A stretch of 64,000 nt of DNA. Origin: Drosophila miranda (lineage: Eukaryota; Arthropoda; Insecta; Diptera; Drosophilidae). Made by a program: the position numbers and the translations under genes. Below are positions 47,699 to 60,345 of the stretch, in pieces. Each line of letters starts with the position of its first letter. The stretch's first letter is position 1. Where the stretch lies: the NCBI RefSeq assembly GCF_003369915.1, contig NC_046673.1:9222001-9286000 (forward strand), written 5' to 3'. Below the pieces are notes generated by a model. The model saw only the letters and a list, made by a program, of their open reading frames with translations. It was not told the origin of the DNA and ran no database searches.

Positions 47699-50600
47699 CT
47701 TCAGGCCGTTGTATGGAATATACCTGCAAGAGGAAAAGACAGGAAGATAATGTCGATCAGTTGCAGTTCCAAAATGTATTGCATACCCAGTGTGTATTGC
47801 AAGCCCATAGACATGACTATTTTAAAGAGTTTGAGGTATTGCATCGAACCGACCACAGACATTGATTTCTGACTTACAACAATGTAAACATAAACACATT
47901 CGTCTATCAAATTAGAATGGCTATTTGCCTCGACAGAATACAGTATTCATCGTTTTCAATCAAAGAAGATTGGCGAACGGAGACAGAAAATTACCATCAA
48001 GTGTCTCTGCATAATGACAAATATTCTGCGAGATCTTAATTAATTGCGACAGGTCACCTCTGTCTTTGATGCAGTACCCCAGCGTCGTGACTTGAATTTC
48101 GAAAGGTGTTTTGTGGCTCAATTCATCGCCATCTCTCGCACTGGAACGAAATTGAAGGCAAGTGCGCATGTCCAGTTGCTCCATTGGAAAAGTACTGCTA
48201 ATTTGTGTATGGGGTCATGATGTAAGCCATGTCGGAAACTGGTAATCTTTTCGGATCTATCGATTCTACCACCTGTAGACCCCGTCCAGTCAGCAAGCAA
48301 AGTGCCTCCAACAATTTGCCGTCATATTTTTTCTTGGTTGTTTCTTCTCATTCTGGCAGGCAGCAAATTAATTTTTGGCAAACCTCCATTAACCAACCTC
48401 CACAACAATCATTGTATAGTGCCGATCCAAAGCTTTGAGAGTTTGGAGCTGTAGCTTGACTTTTCACAGCCACGGCAACATGCGTATACAAATTCCTTTA
48501 ATCAATCAAGTTAATTTATTTTCGCTGTTTCTGTCTTTCTTCTTTGGGTCTTACAATTGCCAACCAGCGAACAGTCAGAGCCAGGGTCAGTCCCCACTCC
48601 CAAGAATGGCTTTTATCGCTCAGAACATTAGTGCGAGCTCCAGCGAACGAACTCCAGTGCCCATGGTAATAGTATACAACGGATATGCGGCCAAACAAAA
48701 GTCCCAAGAATGCGGATGTCTTGGCCAGGCCTGGGCTCTTGTCTCTTGGCCGGGCTATTGCATAGCTCATAGCTCGCTCTATTCACCATTTAAGCAGTGA
48801 CTGACTGGTCTGCGCATTGTTTGATTGTTTTGGGGTGTAGAAGGGGGAGGATCGATTTATGCTCAAAATGCTTACAATGATGTGCCTTTGTGTCTTCATT
48901 TCCGAGTTCCCACTCTGCGTTCGACTCGTTCTCGTTTCGACGGTTATTTTGGCTTGAGCAGCCGAGTGCAATTTTCGTAATAATAGACATTGTAAAGCTA
49001 CCCTGACCTTGTTTGTCATATGGGTAGGCTTGGCGTTGGCTCGATCCAAAGCGACATTTATCGAGCCATAAATAACGCAGATCTGGTATCGAGAGTTCTC
49101 ATTCAGATTCGATTTTGGATGGTACTTTGATTGTTGTCGGCTTAGCCAAATTCCGAGACTTGGCCTTGACATTGGGCTTTTGTCAACATACAGACGATGA
49201 ATAGTGTGTGTGTGAATGCGTCAACATATTATTTATATGATGGGGTTGGGACACACACTCCATGCCCCTCCAAGCCATTCTGTGGAAAAGCCTTGGCCCT
49301 GGATTGCATCCAAACCGTCCGTGCGTGCGTGTAAATCTCGTTTTCTACGAGCACATACATACATAAACATATTTCTAGTTCAAAGTCAAGGCGGCATACG
49401 CATCGAGACCAGACCAGACCAAAACCGGACATCGGACATTGGACATCGGACCACAGACGGGACTTCGGTTTGCTTTGCTTCGGTTCTTTCGCTTTCTTCG
49501 GCAAGGTCAGCGGTGTTGCGTTTCGTGTATCGTGTACTCGATACCCTGTGTGGGCGTTCGAAATCGAATATTGCATTCGGCTTGCAATTGAAGTGGAATT
49601 GTTTGAAGCATTAAACTGAAACTAAAGTGCATTTAATTAATGCCTCAGCCGCTACGCTACCCGCTCAGTGCCAAGTATTGATGCATTTTCAAATGGGTTT
49701 TACTGTACTTTGGAGGGCACTGCTGCGAGTGGAAAGCCGCGCGCGCAACTGACCTCACGCCCCACCTCATGCCACACGCAATGCAAAATTAGCCTCTCTG
49801 TTTGGGAGAATGTTGCAACGCTGATATGACAGCATCGACCCCTGTTCGCTTATGTTCGTGACAAGATTAGACCAAGAACAGGCCGCGACTGCAACCGCGA
49901 CGGGAGACTGCGGTCAGGCTTGGCTGCTTGCACTCGACTCTCGAATCGAGTCGAAAACTGGACACGGACGTGACTAATGTGTGAATATCTGATAGTCAAG
50001 TCAAGCATGGCTATGTGGATGTGGGCGTGCCATGGGGGCCACAGCCATTCGTTATCTAAGAGAAATCTTTGGGGCGGGAATGAAATGGTCTAAATGGTCT
50101 AAAAGGTAACTTCAAGTACTTATATTCTCATTTGCTACCGGTAAACTTTCCAGCCCAGCTTCAGCTTTAGGTCTAGATTTTAATAGGCCTCTTAAATCGT
50201 CTATGAAAAGCACTTTAAACAGATGACAAGACAAATGGCTGGCACTCAAGCATGCCCATTCCAATACTACTCGGTACAATTGTATTAACTTGTCTAAAAA
50301 TGCGGTTTAACAGCGCTTGCACTTGCACCCGCACTATCCCCGGTGTCGTGTCGGCTGTAACCGCTGTCAAGGTTAACTTGGCTTTTATGAATGTCTTATA
50401 GACAGAGAGTGGGAGGGAGGGGCGACAGCAGGCAGAGGCACTGGCACTGACACTGGCGTTGGCCAGATGGTGGCTTGGCATGCGGCTAGATTCTTTGACA
50501 CTATTCATAATAAACTGTGAATAAATAATCTTAATTAAATGCCCAGACCAGACCGGGTCTGGACCAGGCAGGTGTCTCTATTCTTGATTCTCCTCCCATT

Positions 50601-51800
50601 TGCAATTAGCAGCCACTTAGCCACCGCTGTAGGCAAATATCTTTAGGGCCAATTAGGCTTGCGTGCCGCTGCAGCAGCAACAACAACAGCTGCCACTCGT
50701 TGCTGACCCTGGCACTTGTGGCACTCTTAAGATCGTTAAACACTATGAAACGCAACGCCACTTGTATTCCGATTACGTTACGGATTTTGATTTATGCATA
50801 ACAAAGTTAAGCGGCTAATTGGGCTTCCAGATGGATGAAGATGAAGCCATCAGGTCGCTAAGTGCCGGCCATGTCACATGGTTTGTCTGCCCCCCTCCCG
50901 ACCAACCATTATGGCCCAAGTGTTAACCACGGCTGACGCCGCCGCCCAAACATGTGCCGGATGTTTGTGTATATGTAGATCAAGCTTGCACAAGAAGAGA
51001 GCGAGAGACACTTAAAGACGACTTGTACAATGAGAGATGGTCAACAAAATCAAACACGAGAGATCAATCATGCACGTCATTGGGGGAAAGTAATCGCTGG
51101 GAAAAAACCATACCTACCCCAACAACCTTTAATATCTTAATTAATAATATCTCAATCATTGTAGGAAAGTACCAGCATCAAAGACTAAGGATAGCAACGA
51201 TTCTAATTAGAAGGTCGATTGCGAGTGGACTGAGTATAGGATTTCATGCCTCATGTCTAAGGTCACCCTCATAAATGCACATTTTACAGTTGTGTACCTC
51301 TAGCTCAGTGTCGTTTTTACTTTTCTCGGAATTGAGGAAGTTTGTTCAAACGGCTACATCTCAGCCATTTATCCACAGATTTTATAAACGATACCTTAAA
51401 AGATGGCTTATTAATACAATTATAGAAAAAAAAAAAAATAAAAAGAAAATATAAAACCACAAGAACTAAGTTTTATTCGGTTTTTTCTGAGTTATTACAG
51501 TCTTTTTTGAATTCAAAAAATTATACATTTTTCATTTGAAAGCTATATTTCCCAGATGGTAAGCTGAAGCTTAAAATTTTTCGGATCCAATTAATAGCTA
51601 CGTTTATCAGCTTTTCAGAATGACAAACCAGATGTAGGATACTTAAGTTATGTTAAAATAGAAGCACCAACTCTATAACTCTCTATTTCAATGAAAAAAT
51701 AAAATCTATAAGGTTTGGTTTGTTGAGTAGAAATGCTGTTGCATGGTGTTATTTATATGAAGAATCAGAATAGTTTCGGGGAGTAGATCAGACAAGAACC

Positions 51801-51803
<3 letters not shown>

Positions 51804-51832
<29 letters not shown>
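51804..51832. repeat. Poly(T) run of about 29
   Basis: Unbroken T on the plus strand. It could be the A-tail of a minus-strand retro-inserted sequence, but no target duplication or source gene was found. Confidence 0.8.
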
Positions 51833-51835
<3 letters not shown>

Positions 51836-52837
51836 ACCAAAGATTAACTAGATGCATGCAAATAAATCGGTGCTTCGATTCAGCTCATCCAGGTGTCTCG
51901 CCCAACCAGATCTGAATGAATTACAAAGCGCTGCAGCTGAAGCAGCGTCAGGGGGTGTCCCGTATGCAAATATAAGATTGCGGTGCCCACGTAGTGACCG
52001 GCAACAGTTGCCCCACTAAGGGTATTGCTGTGTTGCTGTGTTGTATTGGAACTACTAATCCGGCATTTGCATAAATCAATACACTAGTCTTGGCTAGAAC
52101 CGGGTGGACAGAATAGACCGGCTGACCATAGAAACAAACGCCATTCAGAGTGCAGTGGCAGCAACAACAAACGCTAATCATCGTCTTGGCAAATATACAT
52201 ATTATTGTGTCTCGGACATTCTGCTTTGCTTTTGTGTTGAGCACAGCTTTCGAGTGGGTTCTGAAAAACGACCGGGTGCCGGACGGCGGACTGTATAACC
52301 CGAATTACGGGTAATTACGTCGTCGCTGTCGCTTGTTCGACAAACGCAAATTGAGCAGAGCAGACGAGACGAATGGGGAGATCCGAATATAAAGATACAG
52401 ATACCAGATGCAAGGATGAGATCTCATTATAACACACCTCGTACTGAGTCAGCGAGCAAATAATTATTTATATTTAATTGCTGGATAGAGTTCAGAACTG
52501 GAGTGCTTGGCACAGATCACAGAAGCCCTAGTCATAGATTGGGCAGAAAATTACTCACAAAAATACATACGAGTATGCAGTATGCCAAATGGATATGGCT
52601 ATAGCGATGTATATCCGCCTTAAATCTTGGCCGTTAATTGGTTTTGTGGCATAATTAGAGTGGTCCAGCAATTAGACGTATCTCGAACTTGCTGTATTAT
52701 CAATTAAAAGTATTTATAATAGTCAGCGACACCTGGCCAACCTTTCTAATTGCTCAACTATGGCTTGGGCTTGAGCTCGGGGTCTGATCGAACATCATTG
52801 AGATGAGATGACATTCCGTGGACCACAATGGACAACC

Positions 52838-52845
52838 TATATAAA
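52838..52845 (+). promoter_or_regulatory. TATA-like promoter without a gene
   Basis: TATATAAA at 52838, followed about 30 bases later by a GC-richer stretch with inverted gcagctg words and then agaagtctagtc. No open reading frame follows, so it would have to drive a non-coding RNA or a spliced 5' UTR, or be chance. Confidence 0.3.
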
Positions 52846-55800
52846 TATAAATGGACCTGCAGCTGCCGTTGCAGCTGATCCTCGGCAGAAGTCTAGTCTT
52901 CGATTAGAACCGGTGACAGGCAGATGCAAAAATAGCTTTGTCTGGCTGAACTTCTTATTAGACGGGTTTTGGATGATTTGATTTCCCCATCGGGAGAGAG
53001 ATCGGTGTATGGCCTTCGCTTTGATTATTGAAATTAGAAAACACTCGCGGATAAATTATAGAAAAGGGAATGTTAATCAAAACCAGACACAGACAAACTT
53101 ATGCAACTGCCTGTGCTCGTTCATTAGCAATTTGAACTTCTCCATTAAATATGTGTATATTGTATTTCTATATTTTAGCATTCCACGCGGATTGTGATCT
53201 TCGTGACTGCCCCCACAACAATATGACCTGCCCCACCCCTTGCTTGGCAAGGGGGCATCAAAAGACGCCCACCTGCAAATTATGAGGGACTTTGGGATCT
53301 CGCTTGATGTGGGAACACGATTCAGATTCGTTGTCGCTGTCGTTCGACTAAATTGAAATTGAAATTGAAACTCAAATTAAATGATTGTCAGATTCTTAGC
53401 TTAATAAATTCCTATTTAAATTGTGCCTTCAACGTTTTGAGATAATGCCAAATTTATACAACACGTTTGAAGAACAAATTGCTCCCTCGAAGCGATCGGA
53501 AGATTCATTAGCGGCAAACATCTTCGAGGGGGGTTTCACGTCTCTTCTCGTCTCATTCTATGTCTGATGTCTGATATCTGATCGATTTCGGTTTCGGTTT
53601 CTGATTTTTTGTTTTATTTGCTTCGAAACCCGAATTGCCGTTTGGCGGCTTTCCTTCCTGTTCGATTTCTCTGCAACGCTCTGATAAGATAGTCAAAACT
53701 TCAGAACTCATTAGGGCTGGTGGGGCATGGGCGTGAGCGTGCCACTTAGAGGAGGCATCTCTTCCCGTTGCCATTGCTCATTAGTGATTTGTTGACAGAG
53801 CGACCGAGCTGCGTCAATATTGAATACACAACTCAAATACAAACTTTTAATGGTTTAAGTTGTAGTGGAAGTGACTTGAGGTTGGGACTGTGGGGTTCAA
53901 GCTATTCACATATCTCTCGTACTCGCACTCGTACTCGAATAGTATGCGTATGTATGTGCATGGTATGTAAATACGTTTCGCATAACCAGAAGTCCAACTT
54001 ATTGACTTTTTATTATTAACGAGGGGTGGAATCTGGACAGATGCCTAATCATTGTTTGCATTTAAGACTCGGTGATCGTTGGTGGTCGCTGCGGTGACAA
54101 ATTCAATCAATGCTGAAAAGACTTTAGCACTTGAATAGCCATATACTTTGAATGCACTTCCTTTAGCTCCACTATTGTCACCAGGAAATCAAGGAAGCAG
54201 TGTGTCTCGACAAAAACGTTCCGAACTTTAAAGTTTTGACACTTGCATTTATGGAATCCCCCCAAAAACAGGGTACTCAATCCTTTTAAGGAGATTAACT
54301 TAGCTTTGGTTGTAATCTAACATGGATCTGATCTCTGATCCTTTCACATAATCCTCTAAGTTCTTTGATCTCCAAAGAGACCTTTCACACTATTTGTTTC
54401 ATATATATTTTTCAGCTTTTTCTTGCTTCGATGCCACGGGAATAACCAAAGAGAAGGATCGATCGTCACACAAGTTTTCGAATACAATAACACTTACACT
54501 TGGATAAAGATACGGCTGCTCTTCCTCTTGTTCTGCGATCAATTTGACACTGACACACAAAAAATACTGTTCTGTGGAACTCGTGCACCACTCGATGGAT
54601 TTAAATTAATTGCGAACAAACATGCGCGACAGCTAGCAATTGAACGGCAACAGACCGCAGGGCGTGTAATATTCCAATATCTTTCGATTTCACAGTTCTT
54701 TCAATTAGCCAAATGTAAGATAACGCGGCAGGAAAAATACACACGATGCGATGTGCGATGTGCACATGCACAGCCACCCACAGCAAAGAAAAAAATATAT
54801 GTAAATATTGTACACTATTCCCTGTGTGGTCGTGATCCCGAGCGAGATGAGAACTGTACGGAGTAGTGCTGCAGATCGCTCGGAATGGGATTGTATTCGG
54901 TTTGTAAATTCTTTTTGGGCACGTCCAATGGGCTGCGTTTTGCAAACACAACTAAAACACGGCTAAGTTTCGCGTGGTTTAAAAAGGAAAACCCACCGCC
55001 CGAACGCCGAACACAAAAGTCAGGCCCGAAGAAGCCAAACGATCGCTTTGCGATCAAGCAGTAGAGCCGTCAGAGACGCAGTCGCAGCAGCAGCCGAGAG
55101 AGCACGCAGCCGCCTCGTGTGGGCGCCGCTCTTTCTCACTCTCATTGTTATTTCTGCTTAGAGTATCCGAGAATCGAATGCTGCGGTAACCTTTCTCCGT
55201 CCGCGCCTTGTGGCCTGGCCAAAAATAGGATTCCGATCGGCCAGATCGAACAAAGGACTAATTAATACTCCAAAAATCGAGGGGAATTTTTTCGGGCCGT
55301 GCCTCCTTTTTCAGGTATACGCTTGCTCATGGCGGCGCATTTGAACTGCTTGCTTTGTCTGCATCGTGCAGGTGCCTGATGCAGCTGACACTGCTTGTCA
55401 TCAGTCGATCCCAGCAGTGTCAAAAATGAGCGGCTTCCATCATCCACGGCCCAAGGTAGCACCAAAAGACTTAAAATCATCGATTTTTGTATTGTCTTTT
55501 CTCTCTAAATTGTGGTAAACAAGCGACTCATCCGCGAGAGAGAAAACCAGTTGGCAGAGAAAACCAGTTGGAAAATCCACGCATAATCTCAGCCCGAGTC
55601 TAGTGGGCTTCCCCCTCTACCTCTACCTCTTGCCGCTCTTCGCTCTCCCAAGATCTCATCATGTTGGGTATGGATGATGACGGTGACGGCCACGGTGATG
55701 GGAATGTGGATGTAAATGATGAGTGGTGTTTGTCTGTGCCTTGTTCTGCTTGATCCCAGGCGAACCGAACCAAAAACCAACTGCTTGGACGGATGCTTTC

Positions 55801-56745
55801 GCAGAATTCATAAAAATCAAGAGGCTTGGGCGACTTTGAGGGCCGAAGCTTTAAATACACTTGCCTAGTTTTATATCTCTGATATAATTAATTATATAGC
55901 TTTGTTGGCAGATCTTTCCTATGGCAAGAGCATACATAATATGTTTGTTGGAAGATATCTAGGGATGGATAAATGCCGGACATGTAAGCTCTGAAACAAT
56001 TAAATATGTGTGTGGACATGTTTATACACTTGATAGACTTTGGACTACCTTTTGAGAGGGTATCACAAGATGCAAAATCAAGTTTCCAGTCCAGGTCTGG
56101 GAGGTTGGTTCTAAGCCTGCAATTGGACGGGGATCTTTTTTTGTTTTTGTCCGATCTCTGCAGTTGCCACTATTATTATCAAAGAAAGTCATGCAGCCAG
56201 TCATGTGCGTGTCGTAAATCGGTGCACGCTGATAGAAGGGTGGAGGAGGCACCCCGTTTCCAGCTGACTCACGGGTCGCAGCTTCCCCTCGCAACCAGTT
56301 TCAGTGGTGGTTTTTTTTCGCCGCTCAGAAGTTGTTGTTTCTGTCCGCCGCAGGTGTTGGTCTTTGGGTATTTTTTTTTCCTTCATTTTTTGCTGCTGCT
56401 AATTTGCCGAGATGTGGTCTTGGACACCGGCGCGCATGTGACGTCAGTGGAGAACTGGCCAGCGCTATGTGGTATTGGAGCTACTATGGGGAGTGTCAAG
56501 TACGAGCTTAGCTGTTGTGGGTGGGTGGGTGCTTGGGCGTCGGTGTTTTGTATCGTTTGTGTTTGCTTTTGTTTTTTCTTGGATATTCTTTTCAGTTCTT
56601 TTCGGTCTTGCTTGAACGCCCGCGAGCCACGGGCCGCGAGCTGTGAGTCGCTGCTTTCAAGGCAGCATTCGGTTGGTAGCTCCAGTTAAGTGTTTTTTGT
56701 TTTGTTTTTTGTTAGAACCGGATCCTTGACTGATGTGGACTCTAA

Positions 56746-56747
56746 GA

Positions 56748-56802
<55 letters not shown>
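56746..56802. repeat. (GACAGC)n microsatellite
   Basis: Nine or so hexamers in a row ending in acgacgacgg. Confidence 0.9.
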
Positions 56803-56808
<6 letters not shown>

Positions 56809-57662
56809 GGTGACACGAGCACGTGTGCAGTTTTGTGGAATGCCCCACCAGCGCCTGCGGAGGAAGAGCAGTTCCCCGACACTTGACCTCCAGGGATGCG
56901 CATGCGCATGCGCCGCCTGGTGCCGTTTGGGTATCTTCCGTTGGAGATCGGTTAGCCGGGCATGCGCGGAAAATAAAAACACCTGCAATTATGCATGAAT
57001 CATGAATAAATTTAATGGACCCGCACAAACAAAGAGTGCTCTAAAAATACATACATGATACGATATACTCGTATTGAAATCACGAAGTTACAACAATAAA
57101 TTTTTCATTTCTTTTCTTGTTGCTGGCAGCCAAAGAACTCGGTTTTTCGCAACATGGCGAAGTGAAGGAGTTGGTCGGCTGAGGTATCCACGACCGGTTT
57201 TTGTGGTCAAGGAACCGAATCGGCAAGGTCCAGTACTCAGTACCGCCCCTTCACGGCGTTCCTTCCATTATTTTTTTTGGTTTTTTTTTTTTGGCCATCC
57301 GAGTTTTACCTTGGTCGATTAGCACCAGAAATTTTACGGTCATGTCCAGAACGAACACGCTAATAAATGACTAACAGAAAAGGGACAATGCGGTTAGTGT
57401 CCAGTGAACTGAATGGCTTTAATCTCAACTCCGCTTAATTAAAATCCATTGAACCCAGGCGATCAAAACCGCAATCCCCTGAGATGCGTCCACTAAAGGC
57501 CTTGGAGAGAGGAGTGCTTCCTAGAAAAAGAAAATCATTCCATAATTCATATATAAACAATAGCTTAAGATCCCATATAGTTATTTGTATCTGATTTTGG
57601 GAATGCATATCATATCCCAATACCTCCCCCAACCTGCCCTTTGGTCCGCATCCTCTGCATGT

Positions 57663-57735
57663 GCCGAAATAGCTCAGTTGGGAGAGCGTTAGACTGAAGA
57701 TCTAAAGGTCCCCGGTTCAATCCCGGGTTTCGGCA
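57663..57735 (+). tRNA. tRNA-Phe-GAA: tRNA-Phe (GAA)
   Basis: 73 bases with full cloverleaf: acceptor arms gccgaaa and tttcggc, A box tagctcagttgg, anticodon loop actgaagatc with anticodon GAA, B box ggttcaatccc, discriminator A. There is no intron, and CCA is not encoded, as usual in eukaryotes. Confidence 0.97.
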
Positions 57736-57745
57736 TTCAAAACAC

Positions 57746-57751
57746 TTTTTT
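57746..57751 (+). terminator. Pol III terminator
   Basis: Run of six T, eleven bases after the tRNA. Confidence 0.85.
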
Positions 57752-58448
57752 GGTTCGCTTTCATACAGCAGTTCAATATTCATCTAGCTTTCCTAGACCA
57801 TCATTTACATAAGTCGCGCATTTATGAGGTTTTGCTGTTAACTAAATGATTTTCAAGTTTTTGGTTCAAGCCCGCAAAGAGCTTTTATAAGCTTTCTCCG
57901 GTGGCGCCATCTCCAAAACAGTGCTGCCAGACTGTACGAAATCGAAGCGTCACGCACAGAGCTGATATCACTGCATCAAATTCAAATTTCAAGACATGTG
58001 GTCCATTTATTGACGAGAAATAAATTTCGTATTTCCACTAGATATCAAGCACAATCTAAACGGCAAGACAGGTAGCATGAGACACAGCAACAAATTGGGT
58101 TCATTAGCCAAAAACTAATCGCTAAGAAGCGATCTGAGGATCCCTACATCTCGAGTCCAAGTCATGTAGTACAAAAATGTTTACTTTATTGCGTTAGCAC
58201 GCTCTCCTAGCCTAGAACAAATAAAGTGTTGAGGTAAAAGCCAAACGCATCACATTTCAAAGTTAGCAAGTCAACCGCTTGCCTTGTATTATCTATCATC
58301 CTTATCGCACCGGCGGCCACATCCTCCACAACATTAATATACACACACGGTCGCACATTTAACTTTCATTAAGTTATATTAATAAAAAAAAGGATGAAAT
58401 TGTTTTCAATTGTTGACACCGGCTTGGGCGGCTAGCCCAGAACACATT
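57752..58448. other. Spacer between tRNA and RpL17
   Basis: Nothing coding. The right end is the RpL17 3' UTR; the poly(A) signal AATAAA on the minus strand lies at 58448-58453, overlapping the end of the gene. Confidence 0.6.
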
Positions 58449-59806
58449 TTATTCAGAACGCAACATCTTCTCCTTCTGGCGCTGGAGCTTCTTCTTGGAG
58501 AGCTTCTTCTTAGCGGGCTCATCATCGACGGCCTTTGAGACGACCTCCTCCTTCTCGGTAAGAATGACCTCAACGTGGCACGGCGATGACATGTAGGGAT
58601 TGATGCGACCATGGGCACGGTATGTGCGGCGACGCAGGCACTGGGCGCGGTTCACCTGGATGTGGTGGACAACCATGCGATCGGCATCGAGTCCCTTGCA
58701 GTCAGCATTGGCCTCAGCGTTGCGCAGCAACTGCAGCAGGAATTCCGCAGACTTCTTGGGCCAGCGACCCTGTGTGGTCTTCCACTGCTTGGCCTGGGCG
58801 CAACGTCCAACGCCGCCATTGAAGCGACGGAAGGGCACACACTCCTTCTGGTCGATCACAGCCTTCAGGAAACGCTGGGCACGACGCAGGGGCATGCGCT
58901 TGATGGCCTGAGCAGTCTCATGTGTATTCTGTGGACAAAATTTGCGGCATTAGTAATATTAAAAACACTTTATAGGCTAAAGGCTAGCATTGAGTCACAT
59001 TCTTCCAGCCAAGTGAAGATTTGTGCCAGAGTTCAGGTAGAGACGCGAGCATTGAGAGCCAGCACGCCGCTGTTTTAGCAATGGTTGGATTTTACTTTGG
59101 GCACAACTATTTTGATGGTCGCATGTGAGGCAACCACTGTATGTAGTCGTTGTGCCCGCCAGCGGGGTAACAGAATTCGTGTCAGAATAACAGGCTAAAG
59201 GTCATATCCTTCCAAAAAGATGGGAAGAGAGTAACAAAAGAGCTCCACAGAAGACAAGACCCCAGGTGCTGCTCATTCACATTCTTTCAGTCAAGTGAGG
59301 ATTTGTGCCAGAGTTCAGGTAGAGACGCGAGCATTGAGAGCCAGCACGCCGCTGTTTTAGCAATGGTTGGATTTTACTTTGGGCACAACTATTTTGATGG
59401 TCGCATGTGAGGCAACCACTGTATGTAGTCGTTGTGCCCGCCAGGGAAGTAACATAAGAGGATTTAAAGGGGTAACCGTCAGTAAATAGACGTCAGCGTA
59501 CTGAGGATTTCTAGAGATGTAGACAAGGTTTTAGAAGAGCGCGTCATGGATGGAGACTGCACTCAGCTGATGAACTTGTCCAGCAGATTACTCTAGCAAC
59601 AATGCAAAAGCGAGATGCTGCTGGCGGGCGAGCATTCACTGATTTTAGTTGCATATATACATAACCACACTGCCGTCTCTCAACAATAACAACTAGGCAA
59701 AAGCGGCGTCTCGGGGTATGCTCACCTTGAAATGCACACGTAGATTGGGTCCGCGCGCCTTGCACGACTTGGTGACGTTGTCTGACTCACGGGAGTAGCG
59801 GCCCAT
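58449..59806 (-). CDS. RpL17: Ribosomal protein L17 (uL22)
   Basis: Coding exons 59806-59726 (27 codons, [15 protein letters not shown]...) and 58928-58449 join in frame to 186 residues, the usual length. Typical uL22 blocks are seen: [39 protein letters not shown] and [18 protein letters not shown], ending in a Lys-rich tail. It lies in the large subunit near the exit tunnel. A 5' UTR exon at 60106-60077 joins to an acceptor just before the ATG (ttgcag at about 59818). The start-site sequence is a pyrimidine tract, cttttc, as expected for ribosomal-protein genes. Its 797-base coding intron carries snoRNA-like units. Confidence 0.97.
59002..59162 (-). ncRNA. snoRNA-like unit, copy 1, RpL17 intron
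   Basis: Same structure as the unit at 59279-59444; more than 130 bases match almost exactly. Closer to the second coding exon. Strong identity suggests either recent duplication or selection on the RNA. Confidence 0.6.
59279..59444 (-). ncRNA. snoRNA-like unit, copy 2, RpL17 intron
   Basis: Nearly identical to 59002-59162. Minus strand opens with a strong hairpin (GGGCACAAC paired with GTTGTGCCC, with an inner TGGTTGC/GCGACCA stem leaving an internal loop like a guide pocket) followed at once by AAAGTA, a good H box. The second hairpin is less clear, but GGCACAAAT offers an ACA box near the end. Confidence 0.6.
59574..59697 (-). ncRNA. H/ACA box snoRNA in RpL17 intron
   Basis: Read on the minus strand: first hairpin closed by TAGTTG (59695-59690) and CAACTA (59651-59646), directly followed by an H box AAATCA (59645-59640, ANANNA). 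The second hairpin is closed by CCAGCAG and CTGCTGG (ending at 59580), directly followed by ACA and a three-base tail (59579-59574). This is the complete hairpin-H-hairpin-ACA layout. It starts 29 bases inside the donor. Target uridines were not assigned. Confidence 0.75.
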
Positions 59807-60076
59807 TGTTCAATATCTGCAATATATAGCAAATACCAAAATTAGTTAAGACACAAACACTTCAACCAACAAAAAAATTTGTAATGCACAGAACAAAAAT
59901 AAAACACAAGTTTCGCCAGCGAATTTTCGGCCAATGCAATTGAGTATTGTGTGAAATTTTGTGCGCAATGAGTAGCGCCATTCATTCGCTTGGCAATTCT
60001 GCGCCTTTTACGAAACAAACTTTTTACATGCCGGCGATGTTTATAAATTTAATCAAGCCACGAAAAATATCAGTAC

Positions 60077-60131
60077 CTCCTTGGTTGGTGAACGAAACCG
60101 GAAAAGAACTTTTGTAGCGGGTTTATCGATA
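60077..60131 (-). promoter_or_regulatory. RpL17 promoter, first exon and DRE (copy A)
   Basis: Minus-strand pyrimidine start tract cttttc (start near 60106), first exon to a donor GTACTG at 60076, and TATCGATA (DRE) at 60124-60131, about 20 bases upstream of the start. Further upstream lie motif-6-like CGGTATAT words. Confidence 0.7.
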
Positions 60132-60345
60132 AGATATACGGTCCGACCCTCGGAAATATACCGAAATATACAGGCTCATTTTAAAAATATACCATATATA
60201 TACTGACGAGTTCAAGTTCCATTTTACTTATTCCTCGTTTTTGATCTTCCGTTGAATAATGCTGGCACACTAAAACCCTTAGTTGCGCCCACATCATTTT
60301 AGGCCGTTGATGAATTAATTGTCTTCAAGATTGGCTAGTTTTAGT

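Larger units (their letters stand above)
47724..57662. other. Long region without a supported protein gene
   Basis: Nearly 10 kb with only short shadow frames. The left part is probably a 5' intron of the minus-strand transporter. 54850-55140 is GC-richer and may hold its first exon and promoter (inference). Other contents are listed separately: a T run, a TATA-like promoter and a hexamer repeat. Confidence 0.45.

Noticed and set aside
51948..52244. Minus-strand frame beside the poly(T) run as a processed pseudogene
   Set aside because: The peptide matches no family I know and no target duplication was found.
54423..54866. 147-codon plus-strand frame
   Set aside because: No recognisable domain and no start or splice context; not supported.
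56006..56689. 227-codon plus-strand frame
   Set aside because: Phe/Cys-rich translation of pyrimidine tracts, with no domain; likely chance in GT-rich DNA.
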